Assembly: GCA_907164885.2 (NCBI GenBank)
Contig: OU015501.1
Span: forward strand, 19,563,631-19,627,630
Length of the DNA: 64,000 bases
Reading direction: 5' to 3'
Source: Dolomedes plantarius
Taxonomy: Eukaryota > Arthropoda > Arachnida > Araneae > Dolomedidae
A program made the translations under genes and the position numbers. Positions 1 to 12,043 of the stretch are shown here, piece after piece (positions within the stretch are counted from its first letter, which is position 1; each line of letters begins with the position of its first letter). The notes under the pieces were generated by a model. That model was not told the origin of the DNA and made no database searches. It saw only the letters and a program-made list of their open reading frames with translations.

Positions 1-242
1 TAAATTTTATAACCCACAAATAATTATTTTAAATGCAAACTTAAAAAAAGTTACTAAAACAGCTTAAAAATTTAATTTAAAAAAATCTAAGAAAAATTAT
101 TCAAAAATCTTTCTTAGTGCACTCCTAAACTATAAGAAGAATAGCCATGCAAAATTTCAGCACTTTAGGTCCAGCGGTTTGGTCTGTGCGTTGTATGTCA
201 GTGAGTCAGTTACGGACTGTTTTATATATATATATATAGATA
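1..242 (+). repeat. Family A interspersed repeat, copy 1 (3' part only, cut by window start)
   Basis: This matches the last ~240 bases of the full copies at 246-1033 and 4441-5192. Shared landmarks are CTTAGTGCACYCCTA, the run GGTCCAGCGGTTTGGTCTGT and a CAGT-rich end before a TATATA tract. The 5' part lies outside the window. No coding capacity is seen. The class is unresolved: the TA-rich termini and lack of a clear inverted repeat fit a non-autonomous element, but I cannot name the superfamily. Confidence 0.75.
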
Positions 243-245
243 TAT

Positions 246-1029
246 ACTAGCTGAAAACCCGATCTTCGCTACGGAGTATACATTCAAATTAAATACAACA
301 GTCAATGTATGCAATTAATGTCAAATAAATATATATATATATATATATATAATAAATACGATGATCAATATATACAACTGATGTAAAAAAAAAAAGAATA
401 TATTTATAAAAAAATCGCAAGAGATATTTTCATAGACAAAATAATGTAGAAGAAAATATTGAAATTTAATGTAATAGGACATACTAAAGAATATAATACA
501 GTTAATATGGTACAGTTTGAGGAATATGATATCTTTTATTGTATTTTAATATTTTTTTCGATAATGTCCAATCGTCTGCGGTATTAGCAAGAAGAAAAAA
601 AATTTTTTTTTGCATATTTAGTCGTTATGCACGTGACGATAAATTTATTTTAAGTACCAGAAAAAGAAATCACGTGATCAGCATTTAATAAATTAAATTC
701 TAAAATTTAATCTTTAAAAATTCACCAAAAATTGGAAAATGGAGGTAAAGATTCGAAAAAGATTTCATTTAAAGGAATTTTTATCATCTTTCTCGTGATA
801 TACATGTTATAACCCCCAACTTATTCTTTTAACTGCAAACTTTAAAAAAGTTACTAAAACAGATTAAAAATTTAATTTAAAAAAATCTAAGAAGAATTTT
901 TCAAAAATCTTTCTTAGTGCACCCCTACACTATAAGAAGAATCGCCATGCAAAATTTCAGCCTTTTAGGTCCAGCGGTTTGGTCTGTGCGTTGTATGTCA
1001 GTGAGTCAGTGCGTCATTCAGTTACGGAA

Positions 1030-1033
<4 letters not shown>
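246..1033 (+). repeat. Family A interspersed repeat, copy 2 (full length)
   Basis: It begins ACTAGCTGAAAACCCG and ends at a GTCATTCAGTTACGGAACTG motif followed by a long TA tract. It follows copy 1 head-to-tail, joined only by a short TATATAGATATA linker. An internal (TA)n tract at 331-350 sits at the same place as the TA tracts in the copies at 4.4 and 8.1 kb, so the microsatellite is part of the element. No open frame of interest. Confidence 0.75.

Positions 1034-1097
<64 letters not shown>
1033..1097. repeat. (TA)n microsatellite
   Basis: Pure TA dinucleotide run of about 65 bases between family A copy 2 and the Tigger-like MITE. Confidence 0.95.
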
Positions 1098-1101
<4 letters not shown>

Positions 1102-1527
1102 AGGACCTCGTTTATCCGGATCAGATTCCTAGAGATTATTTTGATTTAATGTTCAACTTAGCTAAAAAATTTTTACTGTGATAGCAAGAAGTACATGTAC
1201 ACCAAATATTCGCTTTTTAGTTTGATTCAATGTACAGCTCCTGCATAGATTGTACAATAAATTAAGGCAATAAAATGCTTTTTGTTGAGTTTAAGAAAGC
1301 TTTACTAGACTTACCGATTCTTTGTTAAGAAATTATGTGAAAAGTTATTTTTATAATTTTTAATGTATTGAAAACTACACTATGTAATTTTGTTACAAAA
1401 CAGTTTTTTATCATAATAGACGGTAAGTCTGCTTAGTTAAGGATTTTCTTTTGCTTATTACCCACATTACCCGGATAATCCGGATTGCCTATGGTCCCAG
1501 TTAGACCGGATAAACGAGGTTTTACTG
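1098..1527. mobile_element. Tigger/pogo-like MITE with TA target duplication
   Basis: A 430-bp element bounded by inverted repeats. The left end reads CAATAGGACCTCGTTTATCC and the right end, reverse-complemented, reads CAGTAAAACCTCGTTTATCC; about 19 of the first 22 bases agree. TA flanks both ends (1096-1097 and 1528-1529). CAGT..ACCTCGTTTA-type termini with TA duplication are typical of pogo/Tigger elements in the Tc1/mariner superfamily. The interior is A+T-rich and non-coding, so it would depend on a transposase in trans. Confidence 0.75.
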
Positions 1528-1555
1528 TATGTATGTATGTATGTATGTATGTATG

Positions 1556-1621
<66 letters not shown>

Positions 1622-1648
1622 TGCGTGTGTGTGTGTGTGTGTGTGTGT
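1528..1648. repeat. Compound microsatellite (GTAT)n-(TA)n-(TG)n
   Basis: Three adjoining simple-repeat blocks: GTAT tetranucleotides at about 1529-1560, TA at 1561-1618 and TG at about 1624-1650. The repetitive IYIY and HTHT translations here are artefacts of the repeat. Confidence 0.95.
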
Positions 1649-1649
1649 G

Positions 1650-4018
1650 CATGTGTAAATAAAATCTGCATTTTTCACATATTATCACTAGTCAGAAACC
1701 TTTACTTTCGTCCCAGAAGAAACAGGTTTAAAAATATCTAAGATGTTATAATGGAATAGTGTCAATATCTACTTTCCTCTTTTCATTGCTTGAACAAACA
1801 TCAAAGCTTTTATTTACACTTCTTATTCCTGCGCTTGTAATTGATATGGATAGTGTGCGAAGACTTGTTTTACCTGCTTGTTAATTTTACCAGCTAACAT
1901 ACCTTAAATATTATTATCCTTCCAGAGAAGAAAAAGAAAAATATGATAATCATCCTTGAAAAGGAAGTAGTTACGGAAACCTTTGTTTTTTCTGACTGGG
2001 ATAAGACTAGGGGGGGGGGGGAGACTTTTTAGAAATACAATGAAACTGTAAGAAAATAGAATTGTTGTAAACAAACTATCTTCAAAATTATACACAGTAA
2101 AAGAAACTCCACTGAGATTTTAAGTATTGAGATGAAAATCAATATTATACCCTTTTTTGTAAAACCAGCCACATGATTGTTTATTTAATAAAGCATTGTT
2201 AAATGAATTTGACAAGACCAAAAAGGTTAGTCCTTTTCGGGACCTATTGGTGGCGAGATCTGATCAAGATCAATCTTTATAATCATCAAAAAGTCTAATA
2301 ATCCATCTAATCATCATAAAATTGGTCTTGTCTTCTTAAGTACAAGAAAAAATAGTTTTAGACTTAACTTTTACAGTTGAATGATAGTTTATGCTATAAC
2401 AAAGAAACAAACAAAATGCACAAAGTGCCTAGAGTAATAAATTAAAATATCTGGTACCCAAGCTCGTAGAAGTTGAGCAACTGAAACACTCGTTTTTAGC
2501 AAAATAAAACATTCAACTGAATTCATTTTACAACCTTTCAAACATTTATGATGCATCTCGGGAATTTAATATTTATCATCATACTCGCACAACTATGTAA
2601 AGAATTATTTATGCGCGTAAATATTTTAGCTTTTATCACGTTCACAAAGTTATAATTTTATTACTGTATGAATGTTCATCTAACTACCTTTTGAATGAGA
2701 TGTTTCTTCATAGTCATATCCTCTAGTAAAAAAATTCATCTCTCAAAATTAATTCATATCTAGAAATTTTTAAAAATAAATTATTTAAAACAACATTCTT
2801 ACTTGATATTTAGAAATTTCAGCTGTATTAAATAACATTACATTCCAGATTCAAAACTTTGCGAAAAAATAGTACAAAAATGCTGCGCGTTTTAAATTAT
2901 TAAACTATAAGGAAAATGTAAAATTCAAACATATATTTCCGAGTGAAAAAATAACTGAGTCTGTCAATTATGTACGCAAAACTAGGTTCCCTGGTGACTG
3001 ACTTTTCCCACAAAACATAGATTTTTGGAGAGTGTATAATAAAGTCAAAGTACTTTAAAATTCTTTTTATTATTTAACATATTAATGCTCTAGAACTCGC
3101 GTACGTTACGTTAGCTTTTGATCAAAAACACTTTTTTAAATAATAATGCATAAAATGATAGGATACGATCTTCAAGATATGAAAGATGACTTAAACATCG
3201 GTTTTTCTTATTAAAAACGTACTGTTTTTACAAAACAGGAAGAAAAAAGGCGTATACCAATGTAAAATACAATAGTAATGGTCTTCCCATTTTGTATGTT
3301 CTTCATTTTCTAAATGATTTTCAAACATTTCTTGCGAATCTTCCAATAACGGTATTTGGCCTTGTATTAAAGACAAAATTGTAAAAAAAGTGTATTAAAG
3401 AATAAAAAGCATTAATTCATACACACAAGAATTAACTAGCTACGTTTATTTTCAATAAATGAGTACAATTAAAAAAAATATCGTGAGAAATTTATTAAAA
3501 ACTTACGAGAGGTTTTAAGTTTTTCAAAAAATATAAATAAATAATAATTTTCGATAAAATCTAGTTAATTCCAGTACGCTAATAGTATTTTTTTCAATAC
3601 ATATGCTACATAAATTCTCTATGATGGATTCCAGTTATGATTAGAACAAATGTTTTTCCAAATCATAAACCTTTAGCAGTTCAACCGTATTGACCTTGCA
3701 AATCCAGTCATTGTTTCATGTTAATTTTTACATCCATTGTCTGTTACGTTTTACAATTTCCGTACATTATAAGGATTTCTAATAAATCTTTAAATTTACG
3801 ATTTTTTAAGAAGTGCATATCGATGTCTAAATAAAACGAATAGCAATTATAGCGTAAAATAGTATCTACTAAAATAAGCTAATGTAGTTTTTTCTAAAAT
3901 TGTGAGACTCAAATAAGATTTTGGGAAATATAGTATAATTTGCTTAGGTCCTAAATTATAACAACGAATCTAAAATTTCAACAACAAAGAATTTATAGAT
4001 TTAACTTACTAAACTCTA
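1650..4018. other. No gene recognised
   Basis: A+T-rich unique-looking DNA. Open frames are short and show no family motif. There is a poly-G run at 2011-2021. I see no RNA gene or clear transposon end. Confidence 0.5.
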
Positions 4019-4226
4019 AACCCATGGCGCAACAGCCCGCTGTGGACCAAGGCCGGCGGTGCCCATCTCCGATTTCTTGACCGTAGGTTTGAGGTACCAT
4101 ACATCATATGTCTCAGTCAGGTGGTCAACCTGACGTGGGACCCCCAGAGTTTAGTTCCCAAACATGCTTGGACCTTATTTTATCGACCCACTCGAAGGAT
4201 GAAAGGCTGAGTCAAACTTGCCCAGT
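4019..4226 (-). mobile_element. tRNA-derived SINE (family B), 5'-truncated
   Basis: The reverse complement matches the body of the SINE at 11218-11482: CTGGGCAAG, then GGGTCGATAAAAT, GGGGGTCCCACGTCAGGTT, CGGAGATGGGYACCGCCGGCC and the 3' end TGTTGCGCCATG. The tRNA-like head with its A and B boxes is missing. The adjoining sequence gives no clear target duplication. Confidence 0.8.
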
Positions 4227-4440
4227 TAAAGGATCATTTAACTTATTAATTGAAGTTTAATTGAAAATTTAAACATTCATTGTTTAACAAAAAGGACATT
4301 TTATAGTTTGCTACATAATTTTTCTTTTAGTAACGTCATAATTCTATCACTCGTCGCTATATCATCCAAGTACTATACATTAAAACACAAACATTCGATG
4401 TCAAACAAAGGAAGTTTTGAAAGACTGGAGATATGTATGA

Positions 4441-5192
4441 TATACTAGCTGAAAACCCGTACATTCAAATTAAATACAACAGTTAATGTATGCAATTAAT
4501 GCCATATATATATATATAATAAATAAATACAACGATCAATGTATGCAATTGATGTAAAAAAACGAAAAAATATATTTATAAAAAATCGTAACGGATATTT
4601 TCATAGACAAAATAATGAAGAAGAAAATAGTCAAATTAAATCTGATAGAACATACTAAAGAATATAGTACAGTTTGAGGAACATTTCTTTACCGTATTTT
4701 AATATTTTTTTGGACAATGTACAATCGTCTGCCGCATTAGCAAGAAAAAAATATTTTTTGTCTATTTCGCTGTTATGCAAGTGACGCAAAATTAGTTTAA
4801 AGTATCACAAAAAGAAAAGAAACCACGTGATCAGCATTTAATAAATTAAATTCTAAAAATTAATTTTTAAAAATTCACCAAAAATCAGAAAATGGAGGTA
4901 AAGATTCGTAAAAGATTTCATTTTAAAGGAATTTTTATGATGTTTCTCGTGATATAAATTTTATAACCCTCAAATTATTATTTTTAATGCAAACTTAAAA
5001 AAAGTTGCTAAAACAGCTTAAAAATTTAATTTTGAAAAATCTAAGAAGAATTTTTCAAAAATCTTTCTTAGTGCACCCCTACACTATAAGAAGAATCGCC
5101 ATGCAAAATTTAAGCCCTTTAGGTCCAGCGGTTTGGTCTGTGCGTTGTCTGTCAGTCAGTCAGTCAGTTACGGAACTGTTTTATATATATAG
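4441..5192 (+). repeat. Family A interspersed repeat, copy 3 (full length, ~750 bp)
   Basis: The cleanest copy. It starts ACTAGCTGAAAACCCGT, has an internal (TA)n at 4503-4519, a conserved middle with AAAATGGAGGTAAAGATTCG and the 3' block AGGTCCAGCGGTTTGGTCTG followed by four CAGT repeats and TTACGGAACTG, then TATATA. It lacks CTTCGCTACGGAGTA, which follows the start in copy 2. Confidence 0.8.
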
Positions 5193-5244
5193 ATTTCTAG
5201 TTTTCCCACAAAAAGTGTGCTGCATTGGAGATGGGGTATAATGT

Positions 5245-5296
5245 GAGACAGACAGATAATACTAAATTGGGAGACAGACAGATAATACTAAATTGG
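5245..5296. repeat. 26-bp perfect tandem duplication
   Basis: Two adjacent identical copies (5245-5270 and 5271-5296) of a unit starting GAGACAGACAGATAATACTA. Confidence 0.9.
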
Positions 5297-6032
5297 TTAT
5301 CGAGTAATCATATTCAGAAAGAAATTTATGCACACGTGATTTTTAATTGCTAGTTGATACCCGTTAAGTACCTCTCCCCCCCCCCCCCAAAAAAAAAAAG
5401 AAAGAAAAAAAAAAAAAAGTGACATTTTGGACAAAAACCATACACTCCAGGCAGTTATCAAAAGTAAAGCTAAAAGGTTTCGATGTTTTTGCTTCACTGT
5501 AACCCACACACATCATTATTAAATATTTAGCAATGCATCCCTAATGTCGCTATTTTTGTTTAATCTAGCGCAACTTTCTGGATGACAATGCGCGCTTTTC
5601 AATAGTAATGTCTGCAAGATGTCTAGCTTCCCGTGCCAAGATGTCATTTTCACGTGAGTACTGTCCTGAAACATTCAGAGCTTCAGCATTATTCTATTCA
5701 GTCTTGTAAACAATTGTTGGACTTCATTCACAATGTTAATTTCACACATTCGTAAGTGTTCGAGCAAAGAAGAAAACATAGAAATGTTAAGTACTTTACA
5801 ATTTTTTTTTATTTATTCACTCAATCATTGAAAATGAAGCATCTTTTAAAGCTTCGAAGCATTTTATTTGCTTCTTGGCGAAACATTTGAGAAGATTTAA
5901 AAATTAAAACAGATGTTACCAAATAACACAGTCAACCCTCGACTTTCATGGTGTTGAGTTTCGAGGAATGGTTATTGCGGAGTGTTCAACCAATAATAAA
6001 AATGATATTGTTTCTTGGAATTGCATTTCTGG
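5297..6032. other. No gene recognised; poly-C/poly-A tract
   Basis: It contains a C-run followed by an A-rich run at about 5373-5418. Otherwise unique-looking non-coding DNA. Confidence 0.5.
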
Positions 6033-6511
6033 AGTGGCCGTTCGTTGTATAATGGTTAGCGGTGGACGCTGACCCGAGTTCGAATCCCTGCTAAGGAATA
6101 AATTTTCCGGTACTGCCCCCTCATTGGGAGTAATGTTGGTTTCACCCACTGTGTGTTTCCATAATGACGTCCTCAAACACTCGACGTGTAAATGGGCCAT
6201 TGTCCTCAGGCCAGGGGCGGCTCCAGCCCAGAGTTTTGTTTTTTTTGGGGGGGAAGGGGGGCACCGTCAGGAGGGAAATTTTTTTTTTTTTTGGGGGGGG
6301 GGGGGGCAATATATATATATATATATATATATATAAGAAATTAACATCGTCTCATTTTAAATTTAAACTCATTTAGTATTCTGTCTACGATTATATAAAT
6401 TTTAGGCTATGAAAAAAAAATACGCCTGGCTTTTTTGGGAGGGGCAATTGCCCCTATTGCCCCCCCCCCTTGGAGCCGCCATTGCCTCAGGCTAAGTTCC
6501 AGATCCATGAA
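6033..6511 (+). mobile_element. tRNA-derived SINE (family C), split by a hAT-like MITE
   Basis: The head has A-box-like TATAATGGTTAGCGG (about 6048-6062) and a good B box, GAGTTCGAATCC (6075-6086), the internal RNA polymerase III promoter of tRNA genes. The body reads on to TGTCCTCAGGC at 6211, is interrupted by the MITE at 6212-6484, and resumes after the duplicated CCTCAGGC with TAAGTTCC. The exact 3' end is not certain. Confidence 0.65.
6212..6484. mobile_element. hAT-like MITE with perfect 8-bp target duplication
   Basis: The 273-bp insert is flanked by CCTCAGGC on both sides (6204-6211 and 6485-6492). Its ends are CAGGGGCGGCTCC and, reverse-complemented, CAATGGCGGCTCC, agreeing at 11 of 13 positions. 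An 8-bp duplication and CAGNGGCG-type ends are hAT hallmarks. The interior holds long G- and T-runs and a (TA)n at 6309-6335, and no coding sequence. Confidence 0.85.
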
Positions 6512-7432
6512 AAATTAATAAAAAATAATACAGTTCTCTTGGGTTTTGTTGCCCACGACAATATTGATATTATTAAAGTTTATTAAATTATTTTGTGTTA
6601 TGTGTAGTTATTTTATATACCTTTTCATAAACTTTACTAATTTCTCTGTTGTTTAATACTGTTCATATATTGCATTACATACAATACATATACGTGTACT
6701 AAATATTCTTCCACTTAGTCTGTTTGAGCGTAACTGTGTAACCTACTGTGTAAATAATTTAATTTTGATTTAATATGGTATTTTTAAAATGAAGTTTGGG
6801 TGAGTGAGTGTAATATTCATGAATTTTCTGCATTCGTGGGGTATCTCTAACCCCTATACTTGAATTTTTACTTAAGATATATATTTTTTGGTCTGTGTCC
6901 AAATTAGACCTACAGAGATTACTAAAGTTTTCTATTAAAATAAACAAAAATTAGTATTTTCCCTCTACCCTAGAAAAATTCCGAACTCCAACAACCTTTA
7001 TTTATTTTTTTTTAAAGAGAACCTCTTATAAAAGAATCCTTTACAATAATTACCTATAATTTGAGGTTTTTGTAAATGTCTTTCTACCAAGAAAATTCAC
7101 TAAAATATTTTTTTAACTTATTGCATCACTGTAAAGATCATCTGTTAGAAATAGGGACCTATCTCGGGTTTCCCAACTTCAATTTCGTTTTTCTACTAAA
7201 CGAACTATGCCACTGATAAGAGAAACTCTCATTTTAGAACCATTCCTTGTGATCCATTCCTTACTGGTATTCCATGTAACCATTAATTTCTCCTTTGTAA
7301 ACGAAACTAATATATTTTTATTTAATATTTAATCATTAATTAATAATCTACTAATGTTGTATTTTCAGCGATAATGTTCTACCGTTTTAACTAGCGTATA
7401 TTCGTAGGGTGTTTAGAAGTTTCCTTGATGAT
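6512..7432. other. No gene recognised
   Basis: A+T-rich. No frame with family motifs and no clear repeat ends. Confidence 0.5.
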
Positions 7433-8103
7433 CTATATATATATAAAACAGTTCCGCAACTGACTGACTGACATATAACGCACAGACCAAAACGCTGGAC
7501 ATAAAGGGCTGAAATTTTACATGGCGATTCTTCTTATAGTGTAGGGGTGCACTAAGAAAGATTTTTGAAAAATTCTTCTTAGATTTTTTAAAATTAAATT
7601 TTTAAGCTGTTTTTGTAAAATTCTTTACAGTTTGCATTTAAAATAATAATCCGAGATTTATAAAATTTATATTACAAGAAAGATCATAAAAAAATCCTTT
7701 AAAATGAAATCTTTTTCGAATCTTTACCTCCATTTTCTGATTTTTAGTGAATTTTCAAAGATTAATTTTTAGAATTTAATTTATTAAATGCTGATGACGT
7801 GGTTTCTTTTCTTTTAATTTTGCGTCACGTGCATAACAATGAAATAGACAAATATTTTTTTTCTTGCTAATGCGGTAGACGATTGGACATTATCCAAAAA
7901 AATATTATCATACAGTAAAAGAAATGTTCCTCAAACTGTATTATATTAACTGTACTATATTCTTTAGTGTGTTCTATTAGATTTAATTGGAATATTTTCT
8001 TCTACATTATTTTGTCTATAAAAATATCCATTACGATTTCTTTATAAATATATTTTTTCGTTTTTTTACATCAATTGCATACATTGACATTGATCATTGT
8101 ATT

Positions 8104-8160
<57 letters not shown>

Positions 8161-8236
8161 GCATTAATTGCATACATTGACCGTTGTATTTAATTTGAAT
8201 GTACTCCGTAACGAAGTACGGGTTTTCAGCTAGTTT
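7433..8236 (-). repeat. Family A interspersed repeat, copy 4 (full length, reverse)
   Basis: Reverse-oriented copy: the 3' end (CAGTTCCGCAACTGACTGAC on the plus strand) is at 7449 and the 5' end (TACGGGTTTTCAGCTAGT) at 8216-8234. The internal TA tract is much longer here (8105-8157) than in the other copies, showing that the embedded microsatellite expands independently. Confidence 0.8.
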
Positions 8237-9211
8237 TAGATAAAAATGATAATAAATGTAGATTTTCAGAAATACCAAATGTATTATTCTTATGTGATCA
8301 CTCGTAATATAGTGTGCTAGAATCTAAATGATTATAATAAATAATTTGATGAAACAGAAAATCTCACAGAAAAAAATTGATACAGAAAAAAATTACGATT
8401 GTGTCTTTCAGCGTTTTCATGAATTATGAAACGGAAAATACAAGTATTTTAACCTAAAAGCAACCAATCGATATAATTCATCTTAAACTTGCGAAAAATT
8501 AGAGGAAGATATCCCCCTTTCATCACTCCTATAGTAAAGGACACTTAGAACCAATGGGCTGGAGGACCTATAAATCTTTTCGAAAGAAAAAATACAGCTG
8601 AAAAGACATTTTGATGACCATTTATCGATTGAAGTGGTATGCCTCTAGTGAAGGGTGGCGATCATTTTTCAGGTAGCTTACAAAGTAGAGCAAATGAGGA
8701 ACCCCTAAGTTTCTTTTTGCTGCGACTACTCATCCATACGTTAGACCTTCTGGGCTTTTAGAGCGATAAGAGCGAGCGAGGACTTTTTATTATTATTTTA
8801 AGATTTTGTTTTAAATGTCGAAAGTGTATTATGGCGATAAGATGAGCCTCTCTGCCAATCTATCATGCCTAAGCCTTGATACGGCCTCCTGCAATAGCAT
8901 AGACTCTCCAAGCATCTAGGTAAGCGTGAACATATGACATGGAAACTGAAAGGTTTCATGCCACCCCTCTTAGCTTTTCTACAGTTAGTTTTATTACTGA
9001 GTTGTTTTCTTTTGTAAGAATTGGGAGAGCAGATCCTGGTAGATCGCTGTTTACTGTCCCAGTCCATAAGGTTTTCTCTTCTTTTTTTTTCTTTTTCTTT
9101 TTTTTTCTTTCTCTTTTTGGGTTTCGTCGGAACGTAACAAAGACTTCTTATCTGATGATAACTTTTTGAAAAGGATAATGGATATGGTTTCGTTTAAGTT
9201 AAAGGGAAAGG
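8237..9211. other. No gene recognised
   Basis: Less A+T-rich than its surroundings at about 8500-9070, with a T-rich run at 9081-9115. Two short open frames overlap here on opposite strands, without recognisable motifs. Confidence 0.45.
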
Positions 9212-9712
9212 GTTTAATTAGGAATACAAGTATTTTAAAAATTCAGTCAAGAAATTATATTTTACATCGAAAAAGTTGAAAACCTATATAAAACATACAT
9301 TCTTTGCAGAATATTAAAATGTATACGTTTATGAAAGAAAAGAAAGAAAAAACATTTTTTATAAACTAAATTGTTTAGTTAGGAGTACAAGTACTTCAAA
9401 AATTCAGTGAAGAAATTATATTTTACATAGAAGAAGTTTAAAACCTATATAAAAGCATACTTTCTTTGTAGAATATTAAAATGTATACGTTCATGAAAGA
9501 AAAGAAAGGAAAAACATTTTTTATAAACTAAATTGTTTAATTAGGAGTACAAGTACTTTAAAAATTCAGTGAAGAAATTATATTTTACATCGAAGAAATT
9601 TAAAACCTATATAAAAGCATACTTTCTTTCCAGAATATTAAAATGTATACGTTCATGAAAGAAAAGAAAGGAAAATATTTTTTTTAAATGTTTATAAACT
9701 AAATTGTAAATT
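9212..9712. repeat. 161-162 bp tandem repeat, three copies
   Basis: Units begin at about 9221, 9382 and 9544. All share GTACAAGTA or a close variant, AAATTCAGTSAAGAAATTAT, AATATTAAAATGTATACGTT and ATGAAAGAAAAGAAAG. Units 2 and 3 resemble each other more than unit 1. No coding role is seen. Confidence 0.9.
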
Positions 9713-10830
9713 TAACAAAATATAATATTTACAAAACAATATATATCTACAGTTAAAATGGCAAAGGGAAATAATCTGATAAGTATTCCTCTGTACGTAT
9801 GCATAGATGTCATAATCAGAAACGAGATGAGATAATGATTTTGGAAGCTGAAATGATATGAAAAATTATAATGACTCCTTTATAAGAGTGTTAAAGTATA
9901 ACCCTTGTGTATAGCAATATTACCAAGTAAATTAACGAATGCTAATTTCGAGAACTCGTTTAAATTATTTTTGTTAGGAGCTAAAATGCATTAATAATCC
10001 ATCCAAAATCAAGCATGCAAGAATATGCCTATTCAAATTCTAGAGCCCATTCAACTAGGTCCCCCGATCCAGGCGGCTGTTTTTCGGATGATTTTGAGAA
10101 TGAATGGAGAGGGTAGGGGAATGGGAAGTACGCAATACTATCCAAAAGAAAAAGATTAGAGTGAACGCTCTCCATACCATCTGAGAAAGACCGACTGTTA
10201 TCATAGCCAGGATATGAGTTCGGACCTCTATGTTTATTTTAGGAGTACAAATGGGAGCGAGCGAGCTAGGCACATATTATTTTCCCTTTTCCTGCTGCCC
10301 AAAGAAAAACACTTGGAGACTTCATCCCCCATTAACATTTTCAACAACCAAAGTATCCCAGGTCCCCTACTGTTTCCGCCTTCGAACACTATTCAGCACT
10401 TCTGCACTGTAGATTGGCATTCAAGTTAATAGAATAGAGCTCCAACCCCTCACTACTGTTAACTGTCTTGGCAATTTATATTAAACTCTCAATATATTGT
10501 GCTTGGGGATTACTATGTATCGCTCTACTGTCATAAACATTTTTTTTCTGTTCAAATAATTAATATATATGATGAAAACAGTTCTGTGTGGCTGACTCAG
10601 TCTAATTTATCATCTATCAATAATGTCAAACCCAAGACTCTATCAACTGCGTTTTACCGAAACTCATTAATCTGAAATTCGATCTCAACTGACTATCATT
10701 TCCAATAAATATATATTTACGAAGATTATATGTTTGATGTAAAAAGAAATCAACATTGTTTTTGATTATAGGTAAGTTGATGAAAAAAAATTGAAAGAAT
10801 GATAAAACGAAAACTTTATGATGTGTAACA
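9713..10830. other. No gene recognised
   Basis: Mixed composition. The stretch 10040-10440 is less A+T-rich, but its frames are short, overlap on both strands and match no family I recognise. Confidence 0.45.
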
Positions 10831-11212
<382 letters not shown>

Positions 11213-11217
11213 ATAAA

Positions 11218-11478
11218 GCCCGGTGGCGTAGTGGTTAAAAGCGTCAAGCTGCCATCCCACAGGTCCAGGGTTCAACCCTGTGACTGGGCAAGGTCGACTC
11301 AGGCTTTCAGTGGGTCGATAAAATGAGGACCAAGCATGCTTGGGAACTAAACTCTGGGGGTCCCACGTCAGGTTCACCACCTGACTCAGACATATGCTGT
11401 ATGGCACCCCAAGCCCACGGTTACGAAAGCGGAGATGGGTACCGCCGGCCCTGGTCCACATCGGACTGTTGCGCCATG

Positions 11479-11482
<4 letters not shown>
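11218..11482 (+). mobile_element. tRNA-derived SINE (family B), complete
   Basis: The tRNA-like head carries A box TGGCGTAGTGG (11224-11234) and B box GGTTCAACCC (11269-11278), the internal Pol III promoter. The body matches the truncated copy at 4019-4226, and the 3' end TGTTGCGCCATG leads into TA repeats. It sits inside the TA array between two 105-bp modules, so it probably inserted into the microsatellite. Confidence 0.88.
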
Positions 11483-11515
<33 letters not shown>

Positions 11516-11524
11516 GATAAAGTA

Positions 11525-11624
11525 ACTCTAATAGAGTAGAGTGATGAATTTGTTGCTAAAAAGCAGTTTGTTCTAGACAAAAATTAACTGTTCTCTTATT
11601 ATTTTTGATTAAATTACACAAGCA

Positions 11625-11632
<8 letters not shown>
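11525..11632 (+). repeat. Compound array: 105-bp module, copy 2
   Basis: Nearly identical to the modules at 10831 and 11731, and preceded by TTAGAGATAAAGTA like copy 3. Confidence 0.9.
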
Positions 11633-11721
<89 letters not shown>

Positions 11722-11730
11722 GATAAAGTA

Positions 11731-11960
<230 letters not shown>

Positions 11961-11978
11961 GATATATATATATATATT

Positions 11979-12042
<64 letters not shown>

Positions 12043-12043
12043 G

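Noticed and set aside
2211..2332. 11-bp perfect inverted repeat GACAAGACCAA about 100 bp apart, looking like a small MITE
   Set aside because: At this length and spacing a few such pairs are expected by chance in 64 kb; no target duplication seen.
9221..9712. CRISPR-like array
   Set aside because: Repeats are contiguous 161-bp units without spacers, in a eukaryotic context.
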